Shown one piece after another: positions 56,524-63,746 of a stretch of DNA of 64,000 nucleotides. This DNA comes from DASXAI01 sp963728985 (GTDB lineage: Bacteria; Actinomycetota; Acidimicrobiia; Acidimicrobiales; Ilumatobacteraceae). The stretch spans positions 124,001 to 188,000 of the forward strand of contig CAVSME010000007.1 of the NCBI GenBank assembly GCA_963728985.1. The letters are read 5' to 3'. The position numbers and the translations under genes are program-made. How positions within the stretch are numbered: the first letter of the stretch is position 1; each line of letters starts with the position of its first letter. Below the pieces are notes generated by a model that made no database searches, was not told the origin of the DNA, and saw only the letters and a list, made by a program, of their open reading frames with translations.

Positions 56524-58869
56524 TCAGGCCCGCAGAGTCGCGCCCACCGCGGCGGCGGCGGCGATGCAGCGGTCGCGCACCGTGGCCACGTCGGCGTCGG
56601 TCAGCGTGCGATCGGGCGCCTGCAGCCGCAGCCGGTAGGCCAGGCTGCGCGTGCCCTCGGGCACGCCCGTGCCCCGGTACACGTCGAACAGCCGGATCTC
56701 GGCCAGCGTCGCCCCGCCGCCAGCGCGCAGCGCGGCGGTGAGGGTGGCCGCCGGCACGGCCTCGTCGAGCACGAAGGCGAGATCGAGGTCGCTCGTGGGG
56801 TACCGGCTCACCCGGTGGTAGGGCCGGTCGGGCTGGCCCCGCTCGACGAGGGGCACCAGATCGACCTCCAGCCAGGCCACCCGCTCGGTGATGCCGTGGC
56901 GCTCGAGGACGCCCGGGTCGATCTCGCCGACGGCCCCGAGCACCGTCCCGTCGCCCGCCACGAGGCGGGCGGTGCGGGTGGCGTGCAGCCCGGCGACGGT
57001 GCCGTCGGCCACCAGCGCCACGCCGTCGACGCCAAGCGCGGCAGCCAGCTCGGCCCACAGCGCCACCGCCGCCGGCGCCTCCCGCCCGGCCAGGCCGGCA
57101 CCGATCATCTCGCGCTCGTCCGGTAGGAGCTGGCCGGCGGGGGGCGGGAGGAACACGTGGCCGATCTCGAACAGGGCGATGCCGGTGGCGCGATGCGACG
57201 CGTTGTAGGCGATCGCCTTCAGCACGCCGGGTCGCAGCGAGGGCCGCAGGATGCTCTCCTCGGCGACCAGCGGGTTGGTGATGCTGATGCCGGCGCCGGG
57301 CAGGCCGGCGCGAGTGAGGTCGTCGGGGGCCAGGAGCGGCGGGGGCATGGCTTCGTCGAGGCCGGCCCCCACCAGCACCTGGCGCACCAGGCGCCGGGCG
57401 TGCTGCAACGGCGTGAGCCGCCCGGGATGGGCCGACGTGGGCACCGTCTTGCCCAGGCGCTCGTAGCCGTACTGGCGGGCGACCTCCTCCACGATGTCGA
57501 CCTCGACGGCGCAATCAGGCCGCCACGACGGAACCGTCACCGTCGTGCCGTCGCAGGCGAAGCCGATGGGCTCGATGAGGGCGGCGATATCGACCATGGT
57601 GAACGGGGTGCCCAGCAGGGCGCCGACCCGCTCGGGGCGCACGGTCACCACCGGCGGCGCCGGTAGGTCGCCACGAGCGTCGACCAGGCCCGGGGCGGCG
57701 GCCGCGTCCGGCGCCGTCTCCCGCAACAGCTCCACGAAGCGGGCGATGGCCCGATCGGCCACCAGCGGATCGACACCCCGCTCGAAGCGGGCCGACGCCT
57801 CCGAGCGCAGCCCGAGCCGGGCCGCCGTGGTGGCGATGGTGACGGGCTCGAACCAGGCCATCTCCAGCGCCACCTCGGTGGTGGCGTCGTCGATCTCCGA
57901 TGACGCCCCGCCCATGATGCCGGCGACGCCGACCGGCGCGTCGAGGCCGTCGCAGATCAAGAGGTCGTCGGTGGTCAGCTCCCGGGTGACGTCGTCGAGC
58001 GTCACCAGCGTCTCGCCGGCACGGGCCCGGCGCACCCGGAAGCCGCCCCCGGGCAGCTTGGCCAGGTCGTATGGATGGCTGGGCTGGCCGAGCTCGAGCA
58101 TGACGTAGTTGGAGACATCGACCACGTTGTTGATCGGCCGCATGCCCGCCCGGCTCAGGCGCTCGGCCATCCAGGGTGCTGACGGCGCGATCCGCACACC
58201 GGTGATCACCGTCGAGGTGAACCGCCCGCAGAGGTCGGGCGCCTCGATGGTCACCGGGGCGACGCGCTCGGGGCCGTCGATGATGAGCGGGGGGGACGGA
58301 TCGGTGAACGGCACCCCGAGGTGGGCCGCCAGATCCCGGGCTACCCCGCGGTGGGACCACGCGTCCGGACGGTTGCGGGTGATGTCGAGGTCGAACACCG
58401 CATCGGCGGTGACGCCGAGCGCGTCGAAGACGGGGCGGCCGAGCGCCAGATCAGCGGGCAGCAGCAGGATGCCGGCGTGGTCGTCGCCGAGGCCCAGCTC
58501 GCGCGACGAGCACAGCATCCCGTTCGACCACTCGCCCCGCATCTTGCGCCGGCCGATCTCCATGCCGTTGGGCATGGTGGTGCCGAGCGTGGCCAGCGGC
58601 ACGAGGTCGCCGGCGGCCATGTTGAAGGCGCCGCACACGATCTGCAGCGATTCGCCGTCGCCCGTGTCGACGTCGACGAGGTGCACCTTGTCGGCGTCCG
58701 GATGGGCCCGGGTGGCCAGCACCCGCGCCACGATCACGCCCTCGACCGGCGCGCCGACCCGCTCGACGTCGTCGACGGCCATGCCCAGCGCGCTCAGCTC
58801 ATCGGCCAGCGCGTCGACGTCGTCGCCGACCGGCGCGAAGTCCTGCAGCCACGACAGGACCGCCCGCAT
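56524..58869 (-). CDS. pheT: phenylalanyl-tRNA synthetase, beta subunit
   Basis: Large subunit of the alpha2-beta2 enzyme. It has 781 residues from ATG 58869: an N-terminal tRNA-binding OB domain (VEGVIVARVLATRAHPDADK), the B3/B4 editing region (RPINNVVDVSNYVMLELGQPSHPYD), the B5 domain, the catalytic-like core (RSEASARFERGVDPLVADRAI) and a C-terminal anticodon-binding fold (YRGTGVPEGTRSLAYRLRLQ). The start shares a base with the pheS stop (TGATG). The open frame upstream runs through pheS and is not used. Confidence 0.96.
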   Translation of the reverse strand: MRAVLSWLQDFAPVGDDVDALADELSALGMAVDDVERVGAPVEGVIVARVLATRAHPDADKVHLVDVDTGDGESLQIVCGAFNMAAGDLVPLATLGTTMPNGMEIGRRKMRGEWSNGMLCSSRELGLGDDHAGILLLPADLALGRPVFDALGVTADAVFDLDITRNRPDAWSHRGVARDLAAHLGVPFTDPSPPLIIDGPERVAPVTIEAPDLCGRFTSTVITGVRIAPSAPWMAERLSRAGMRPINNVVDVSNYVMLELGQPSHPYDLAKLPGGGFRVRRARAGETLVTLDDVTRELTTDDLLICDGLDAPVGVAGIMGGASSEIDDATTEVALEMAWFEPVTIATTAARLGLRSEASARFERGVDPLVADRAIARFVELLRETAPDAAAAPGLVDARGDLPAPPVVTVRPERVGALLGTPFTMVDIAALIEPIGFACDGTTVTVPSWRPDCAVEVDIVEEVARQYGYERLGKTVPTSAHPGRLTPLQHARRLVRQVLVGAGLDEAMPPPLLAPDDLTRAGLPGAGISITNPLVAEESILRPSLRPGVLKAIAYNASHRATGIALFEIGHVFLPPPAGQLLPDEREMIGAGLAGREAPAAVALWAELAAALGVDGVALVADGTVAGLHATRTARLVAGDGTVLGAVGEIDPGVLERHGITERVAWLEVDLVPLVERGQPDRPYHRVSRYPTSDLDLAFVLDEAVPAATLTAALRAGGGATLAEIRLFDVYRGTGVPEGTRSLAYRLRLQAPDRTLTDADVATVRDRCIAAAAAVGATLRA

Positions 58870-59873
58870 CAGAACTGCTCCAGGAAGCGGACGTCGTTGG
58901 TGAACATCTCCCGCAGGTCGTCGATGCCGTGACGCATGAGCGGCATGCGGTCGGCACCGAAGCCGAAGGCGAACCCGCTCCACTCCTCGGGATCGAGACC
59001 GCAGTTGCGGAGCACGTTCGGATGCACCATGCCGCAGCCGCCGAGCTCGAGCCATGAGCCGTCGGGCCGCTGGATGTCGAACTCGGCCGAGGGCTCGGTG
59101 AACGGGAAGTACGAGGGGCGCAGGCGCGACGACCACCCGGGCCCGAAGTAGGCGTGGGTGAACGCCTCGATCGTGCCGGCCAGGTCGGCGAAGGTGATGC
59201 CCCGGTCGATGACGAGGCCTTCGAGCTGGTGGAAGACCGGCATGTGGGTGGCGTCGGGCGTGTCGCGCCGGTACACCCGGCCGGGCACGATCACGTACAG
59301 CGGCGGCGGCTGCGACTGCATGACCCGGATCTGCACGGGCGACGTGTGGGTGCGCAGGACCACGCTCCCGGGCTCGCCCAGGTCGACGAACATGGTGTCG
59401 AACTCGCTGCGGGCCGGGTGGTGGGGCGGCATGTTGAGGGCGGTGAAGTTGTACCAATCCGTCTCCACCTCTGGGCCCTCGGCCACCGTGAACCCGAGAC
59501 CGACGAACACGTCCTCCAGCCGCTGGTAGCCCTGGGTCACGACGTGCAGGTGGCCCCGGGCGGGCCGGTAGGCATCGAGCGTCTCGGTGAGATCGAGGCG
59601 TTCGGCGCCCAGTTGCACCCGGCGCGCCTCGTCGGCCAGGGCCTCGCGCCGCTCGTCGAGGGCGCGCTCGAGGCGCGAGCGGGCCTGGACCACAGCGTCG
59701 CCCACGACCGGGCGCTCCTCGGCCGGGAGTGAGCCGAGGCGGCGGTTCAGCAACCCGAGGGGCGACTGCTTGCCGGTGAGCGCGGGACGCACCGCTCGCC
59801 AGTCGTCGAGGGTGGCAACGGCAGCCACCCGCGCGAGGCCGTCATCGAGGGCGGCGGCGACTTCGTCGATCAC
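58869..59873 (-). CDS. pheS: phenylalanyl-tRNA synthetase, alpha subunit
   Basis: Catalytic class II subunit, 334 residues. An N-terminal coiled coil (to about 85) is followed by motif 1 (GLGFTVAEGPEVETDWYNFTALNMP), motif 2 (RVYRRDTPDATHMPVFHQLEG) and motif 3 (GFGADRMPLMRHGIDDLR). The start is a GTG at 59873 with AAAGGA six bases upstream. It is translated with pheT. Transcription probably starts about 140 bases upstream. Confidence 0.96.
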   Translation of the reverse strand: MIDEVAAALDDGLARVAAVATLDDWRAVRPALTGKQSPLGLLNRRLGSLPAEERPVVGDAVVQARSRLERALDERREALADEARRVQLGAERLDLTETLDAYRPARGHLHVVTQGYQRLEDVFVGLGFTVAEGPEVETDWYNFTALNMPPHHPARSEFDTMFVDLGEPGSVVLRTHTSPVQIRVMQSQPPPLYVIVPGRVYRRDTPDATHMPVFHQLEGLVIDRGITFADLAGTIEAFTHAYFGPGWSSRLRPSYFPFTEPSAEFDIQRPDGSWLELGGCGMVHPNVLRNCGLDPEEWSGFAFGFGADRMPLMRHGIDDLREMFTNDVRFLEQF

Positions 59874-60026
59874 GATCGTTCCTTTCCGGCTGCAGACGGT
59901 GGGGGCTCGACCCCCGGGCCGGATCAGGTGCGAGACGGCGTGCTCGACGCGCCCGTTCCCCGAGCGGTGGCCCGGGGGTGGGGAAATCGCTGCGACAGGC
60001 AGGTGCGGAGCACGGTCGGCACGCTA
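59874..60026 (-). promoter_or_regulatory. pheS leader and promoter
   Basis: A TAGCGT -10-like box lies at 60021-60026 (minus strand), giving a leader of about 140 bases. The leader holds a GGGGG/CCCCC hairpin (59901-59915) and other GC-rich pairs near the ribosome site. No T-box sequence or Phe-rich leader peptide was found, so control by this leader is only a possibility. Confidence 0.4.
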
Positions 60027-60770
60027 GCGCCTGCGGCGGGCGGCCTCGAAGCACAAAACGGTGGCGGCCATGGCCACGTTCAGGCTCTCGGCCCGGCCGG
60101 CGTGCGGGATCGACACCCGGCCGTCCAGGCGGAGCCCACCGGGCAAGCCGTGGGCCTCGTTGCCGAGCACCAGCGCGCAGGGCCGCTCGAGGGCGGCCTC
60201 GTCGTAGGGAACGCCCCCGGTGGCCACCGCACCCAGCAGCGGCACCCCGAGCTCGTCGAGGGCGGCGACGGGGACGTCGACCACGACGGGCACGTGGAAC
60301 AGCGCCCCGGCCGATGCGCGCACCACCTTCGAGTTGAAGATGTCGACCGACCCCTCGGTGACCACGACCGCCGACGCCCCGGCCGCTTCCGCCGAGCGCA
60401 GGATCGTGCCCATGTTGCCCGGGTCGCCGAGCCCGGCGGCCACGACCACGAACCCGAGCGTGGGCGCCACCGCCCGCCACGGCACGTCGGTGCGGGCGAC
60501 GACGGCCAGGACCGGTTGGGGTGACACCGTCGATGCCACCCGCTCCACCACGCCGGGCGCCAGCTCGTACACCGGGGCGCCACCACCATCGACCGGCAGG
60601 GCACCGGGGCCGACGAACACCGCCTCGATCGGCGCACCGGCGTCGAGCGCCTCGGCCAGCAGCGCCGCCCCCTCGATCACGAACGCGCCTTCCTCCAGAC
60701 GCGCAGCGCGGCGCCCGAGAAGGCGCCGCAGCCGCTGGATCCGGGGGTTCGTGAACGCCAGAGCGGTCAG
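60024..60770 (-). CDS. TrmH/SpoU family RNA 2'-O-methyltransferase
   Basis: SAM-dependent ribose methyltransferase with a trefoil-knot fold, probably acting on 23S rRNA. It has about 248 residues. Motif 1 is AAGLGDPGNMGTILRSAEAAGA, motif 2 LVLGNEAHGLP and motif 3 SLNVAMAATVLCFEAARR. No ATG, GTG or TTG lies at a sensible place; the best start is a CTG at 60770 whose last two bases are part of the rplT stop (CTGA), mirroring the ATGA/GTGA overlaps elsewhere. It lies downstream of rplT, like tsnR in mycobacteria. Confidence 0.85.
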   Translation of the reverse strand: MTALAFTNPRIQRLRRLLGRRAARLEEGAFVIEGAALLAEALDAGAPIEAVFVGPGALPVDGGGAPVYELAPGVVERVASTVSPQPVLAVVARTDVPWRAVAPTLGFVVVAAGLGDPGNMGTILRSAEAAGASAVVVTEGSVDIFNSKVVRASAGALFHVPVVVDVPVAALDELGVPLLGAVATGGVPYDEAALERPCALVLGNEAHGLPGGLRLDGRVSIPHAGRAESLNVAMAATVLCFEAARRRR

Positions 60771-61132
60771 CTCCGCGCCCCCAAACCATCTCGCGCCGCC
60801 ACCACGAGGGCGCCGAAGGCGGCGTCGTCGGTGACGGCGAGGTCGGCGAGGATCTTGCGATCCACCTCGATGCCGGCGACATGGAGCCCGGCGATGAACT
60901 GGCTGTAGCTCATGTCGTGGAGCCGGCACGCGGCGTTGATCCGCTGGATCCACAGCTTGCGGAACTCGCCCTTGCGGGCCCGGCGGTCACGGAAGGCGTA
61001 CTGGCCCGAGCGCATCACCTGCTCGTGCGCGGCACGGTAGGAGCGGCTCTTGTTGCCGTAGTAGCCCTTGGCCTTCTCGAGGACCTGGCGGCGGTGCTTC
61101 TTGGAGCCGACGGCACGCTTCACCCTGGCCAT
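60767..61132 (-). CDS. rplT: 50S ribosomal protein L20
   Basis: 23S-binding assembly protein, 121 residues, starting MARVKRAVGSKKHRR and containing KGYYGNKSRSYRAAHEQ and RKLWIQRINAACR, all diagnostic. The ATG at 61132 has AAAGGA seven bases upstream; an adjacent GTG one codon earlier is unlikely. It is in the infC-rpmI-rplT operon. In other bacteria L20 represses this operon through its leader. Confidence 0.97.
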   Translation of the reverse strand: MARVKRAVGSKKHRRQVLEKAKGYYGNKSRSYRAAHEQVMRSGQYAFRDRRARKGEFRKLWIQRINAACRLHDMSYSQFIAGLHVAGIEVDRKILADLAVTDDAAFGALVVAARDGLGARS

Positions 61133-61165
61133 CACTCATTCCTTTCGATTGCAGGTCGGGGTGGA

Positions 61166-61363
61166 TCAGCGCTCGCCGAGGAGCCGCTTGATCTTCTTCT
61201 CGTCGCCCGGGTGGACGGCCACGTAGCCGTCGAGGCGCCGGGTGCGGGTGGACGGCTTCTTCTCGAACAAGTGCCCGCGCATGGACTGCAGACGGCGGAG
61301 CTTGCCCGTCCCGGTCTTGCGGAAGCGCTTGGCCGCCGTCTTGGAGGTCTTCATCTTCGGCAT
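61166..61363 (-). CDS. rpmI: 50S ribosomal protein L35
   Basis: A 65-residue basic ribosomal protein: MPKMKTSKTAAKRFRKTGTG and a GDEKKIKRLLGER tail. ATG 61363 has AAGGA six bases upstream and starts four bases after the infC stop. The open frame extends upstream into infC but is not used. Confidence 0.97.
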   Translation of the reverse strand: MPKMKTSKTAAKRFRKTGTGKLRRLQSMRGHLFEKKPSTRTRRLDGYVAVHPGDEKKIKRLLGER

Positions 61364-61367
61364 TCGG

Positions 61368-62042
61368 TCATCCTTGGGGTTCAGGGGGTGCGCTGGCGGT
61401 GGCCGGCACCGCCGGTGCAGTGTCCGTGGCCGTCGGCCCCGCCGACGGCTCCGGGGTCTCCCCTGCTTCCGCCGGGGCCGAGGACGGGTCACGAGGCTCT
61501 CGCTTCGCCGCTGCCTGCGCTCGTTTGTCGGGGGCGAGGACCATGGTCATGTTCCGGCCGTCGAGCCTGGCGTGGGTCTCCACCTTCCCGACGGCAGCCA
61601 CGTGCTCGGCGATCGAGTCCAGGATCTTGGCACCGAGCTCGGGATGGAAGACCTCCCGGCCTCGGAACATGATCGTGATCTTGACCTTGTGACCTTCCGA
61701 CAAGAACTCGGACACCTTGCGGGTCTTGGTGTCGAAGTCGCCCACCCCGATCTTGGGGCGGTACTTCATCTCCTTGATGGAGATGTTCGTGCTCTTGCGA
61801 CGTGACTCCTTGGCCCGCTGCGCTTCCTCGTACTTGTACTTCCCGAAATCCATCACCTTGACGACGGGCGGGTTGGCCTGTCCGGCGACTTCGACGAGGT
61901 CGAGATCCTGCTCTCGAGCCAGCTGCAGTGCCTCAGGTAACGGCTTGATCCCCAGTTGGCTCCCGTCCGGACCGATCACTCGGACCTCGCGGGCGCGGAT
62001 CCGGTCGTTGATCCGAGGCTCGTTGGCGGCGGGCGCAGCTAT
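61368..62042 (-). CDS. infC: translation initiation factor IF-3, ATA start
   Basis: Binds the 30S subunit and checks the start codon. The first ATG/GTG in frame (GTG 61979) would delete the conserved N-terminus; upstream codons read NEPRINDRIRAREVRVIGPDGSQLG, the true IF3 start. Between the in-frame TGA at 62049-62051 and that block, the only start-like codon is ATA at 62042, with AGGAG nine bases before it. That gives 224 residues, including an Ala/Pro/Glu-rich C-terminal tail of about 45 residues. E. coli infC uses AUU and is autoregulated through it; the same is likely here. Confidence 0.93.
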   Translation of the reverse strand: MAAPAANEPRINDRIRAREVRVIGPDGSQLGIKPLPEALQLAREQDLDLVEVAGQANPPVVKVMDFGKYKYEEAQRAKESRRKSTNISIKEMKYRPKIGVGDFDTKTRKVSEFLSEGHKVKITIMFRGREVFHPELGAKILDSIAEHVAAVGKVETHARLDGRNMTMVLAPDKRAQAAAKREPRDPSSAPAEAGETPEPSAGPTATDTAPAVPATASAPPEPQG

Positions 62043-62073
62043 GACTGCTCACTCCTGTGCAATGGGCACTTCT

Positions 62074-62115
62074 TTCAAGAAAACGAATAAGGACGCCGAC
62101 GAAAAGCCGACGTCC
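62074..62115 (-). promoter_or_regulatory. attenuator-like hairpin in the infC leader
   Basis: On the minus strand a 10-bp stem, ggacgtcggc (62106-62115) with gtcggcgtcc (62091-62100), all positions paired counting G-U, has a five-base loop ttttc and is followed by ttattcgttttctt. This is an intrinsic terminator shape lying 30-70 bases before infC. Another hairpin lies upstream at 62173-62196. It suggests transcription attenuation of infC-rpmI-rplT, perhaps by L20, as in Firmicutes. Confidence 0.65.
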
Positions 62116-62219
62116 GCGCGAGGCGTTCCTCGCTCGCTCATCGACCCGGCGCACCTCGCGGGTGGCCGGGTGGGAGCCCTCCGTGAGGAGGCCCCACTTC
62201 TCCTCGGTTGTGCGGCCGA

Positions 62220-62226
62220 TATCGTA
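62220..62226. promoter_or_regulatory. symmetric -10 element for infC (minus) and DUF1844 gene (plus)
   Basis: The seven bases TATCGTA read TATCGT on the plus strand, exactly seven bases before GTG 62233, and TACGAT on the minus strand, about 170 bases before infC. One palindromic -10 could fire both ways: leaderless for the DUF1844 gene and leadered for infC. Confidence 0.55.
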
Positions 62227-62232
62227 GCGCGG

Positions 62233-62637
62233 GTGAGCAGCTTGTGGACACCCGGAGGCGAGCATCGGGTGCCCGACGACCGGGCGCCCGCCGACGACGG
62301 GGCGGACACCGACGACGGCGAGGACGACTTCGACGCCGCCACCGAGGCCGAGATGCGGGCCGAACTGGACGAGGCCCGCCGCCGCCTGGCCGAGGTGCCG
62401 GCCGCCCAGGTGGTGGCCAACCACGCGATGGGCCTGTTCGAGCTGGGCGCCATCCACCTGTCCCGCCAGCCGCCGGACCTGGCCGAAGCGTCGGTGGCCA
62501 TCGACGCCATGGCCGCCGTGGTCGACGCCGTCGGCGCCCGGTTGGGCCCGAACGGCGGGGTGCTGCGCGACGCCCTCGCCCAGATCCAGATGGCGTTCGT
62601 GCAGGTCAGGAACCAGGAAGGTCCGGACGGGGCGTGA
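62233..62637 (+). CDS. DUF1844 family protein
   Basis: A 134-residue protein. An acidic, low-complexity N-terminal half (DDRAPADDGADTDDGEDDFD) is followed by the DUF1844 helical domain: NHAMGLFELGAIHLSRQPPD and DAMAAVVDAVGARLGPNGG. The family's role is unknown; it often lies beside infC in actinobacteria, as here. The open frame goes back to 61717 through infC, but GTG 62233 fits the TATCGT box seven bases upstream. Its end overlaps the convergent cold-shock gene by 32 bases. Confidence 0.82.
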   Translation: MSSLWTPGGEHRVPDDRAPADDGADTDDGEDDFDAATEAEMRAELDEARRRLAEVPAAQVVANHAMGLFELGAIHLSRQPPDLAEASVAIDAMAAVVDAVGARLGPNGGVLRDALAQIQMAFVQVRNQEGPDGA

Positions 62638-62821
62638 TGGCGGTCGCCTCGTAGCGACCGAGGTGCCAGGGCCGCACCTCGAAGCTGACCGCCGTACCGG
62701 GGGCGATGGTGCGGGTCCCGTCGGCGATCTGCGTGCACTGGAAGCCGTAGCGGACACCGTCGTCGGCGGTCACCGTGCCCAGGCCGGCGGCCTCGTCGAA
62801 CTCGGCCACCGTCCCCTCCAT
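62606..62821 (-). CDS. cold-shock-domain protein, small
   Basis: A 71-residue OB-fold protein of the cold-shock family: EGTVAEFDEAAGLGTVTADD matches the first strands and RNP1 region, then YGFQCTQIADGTRTI and GTAVSFEVRP. The aromatic RNA-binding residues of CspA (typically KGFGFI and VFVHFS) are mostly replaced (GLGTVT, YGFQCT), so nucleic-acid binding may be changed. ATG 62821 shares a base with the hisG stop (TGATG), so it is coupled to hisG. Confidence 0.78.
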   Translation of the reverse strand: MEGTVAEFDEAAGLGTVTADDGVRYGFQCTQIADGTRTIAPGTAVSFEVRPWHLGRYEATAITPRPDLPGS

Positions 62822-63693
62822 CAATGCACGATCTTGCTGAGGGGCAGTTCGAGGATGTCGCTGGCCCCGGCGTCCTTGAGCGCCGGGATCAGGGTGTTGA
62901 TGGTGCGCTTCTCCACCACCGTCTCCACGGCGAAGCCGCCGCCGGCCAGCGACGAGATCGTGGGTGACTTCATCGACGGCAACAGGGCCAGCACCCGCTC
63001 CTGATCGACGGCGGCCACGTTGAGCTTGACCAGCACCTTCGTGCGGGCCTCGAGGGCGCCGTCGAGCAGGGTGAGGAGCTGGCCCATGGCGTGGCGCTTG
63101 GTGGGGTCGGCGGCGCTGGCCGGGTTGGCCACCAGCTCGGTGTGCGACACGAGGATGGTGTCGAGGATGCGTAGGCCGGCGGCCCGCAGCGCCCGACCGG
63201 TCTCGGTGATGTCGACGATGCAGTCGGCGATGTCGGGGATCTTGGCTTCCGACGCCCCGTACGAGAGGCGGATGTCGGCCTCCACCCCCCGGTCCTCGAA
63301 GAACCGGCGGGTGAGCTCGGGATACTCGGTCGAGACCCGCACGCCGTTCGGGAGGTCGTCGACGCGCTTCACGTCGGCGTCGGCCGCCACCGCCACGACG
63401 ACCCGGATGGGGTTGCTGGTGGCCTTGGAGTAGGCCAGCTCGCCCAGGCTCACCACCTCGGCCCCGGTCTCCTCCACCCAGTCCCGCCCGGTGATGCCCA
63501 GGTCGAAGAGCCCTTCGGCCACGTACCGGGGAATCTCCTGGGGTCGCAGGATGCGGACCTCGTCGATGCGCGGGTCGTCGATGGTGGCCCGGTAGTCGAC
63601 CGTCGACATCCGGTTGACGGTGAGATCAGCGGCCTCGAACAGGTCGAACGTGGCCCGCTCCAGCGAACCCTTGGGGAGGACGAGGCGCAGCAC
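62821..63693 (-). CDS. hisG: ATP phosphoribosyltransferase, long form
   Basis: First step of histidine synthesis. It has 290 residues with the catalytic domains (LRLVLPKGSLERATFDLF, then DLGITGRDWVEE and DIADCIVDITETGRALR, the PRPP loop) and a C-terminal ACT-like regulatory domain (about 215-290), so it is the HisZ-independent, histidine-inhibited form. GTG 63693 gives the family N-terminus; TTG 63702 three codons upstream is also possible. It is followed by a cold-shock-domain gene. hisE is not nearby in the window. Confidence 0.93.
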   Translation of the reverse strand: MLRLVLPKGSLERATFDLFEAADLTVNRMSTVDYRATIDDPRIDEVRILRPQEIPRYVAEGLFDLGITGRDWVEETGAEVVSLGELAYSKATSNPIRVVVAVAADADVKRVDDLPNGVRVSTEYPELTRRFFEDRGVEADIRLSYGASEAKIPDIADCIVDITETGRALRAAGLRILDTILVSHTELVANPASAADPTKRHAMGQLLTLLDGALEARTKVLVKLNVAAVDQERVLALLPSMKSPTISSLAGGGFAVETVVEKRTINTLIPALKDAGASDILELPLSKIVH

Positions 63694-63733
63694 GACGGGC
63701 AAGTGTAGGGACTAGGGCCCCCAACCCGGCGGG

Positions 63734-63739
63734 TACATA
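63734..63739. promoter_or_regulatory. shared -10-like element for hisG and the acyltransferase gene
   Basis: TACATA on the plus strand lies seven bases before ATG 63747, the spacing of leaderless genes here; the same bases read TATGTA toward hisG. It is less close to TANNNT than the other boxes in the window. Confidence 0.35.
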
Positions 63740-63746
63740 CCTTGCC

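Noticed and set aside
59874..60023. T-box riboswitch or Phe leader peptide before pheS
   Set aside because: No AGGGTGG-type T-box sequence and no short Phe-rich frame was seen; only generic GC-rich hairpins.
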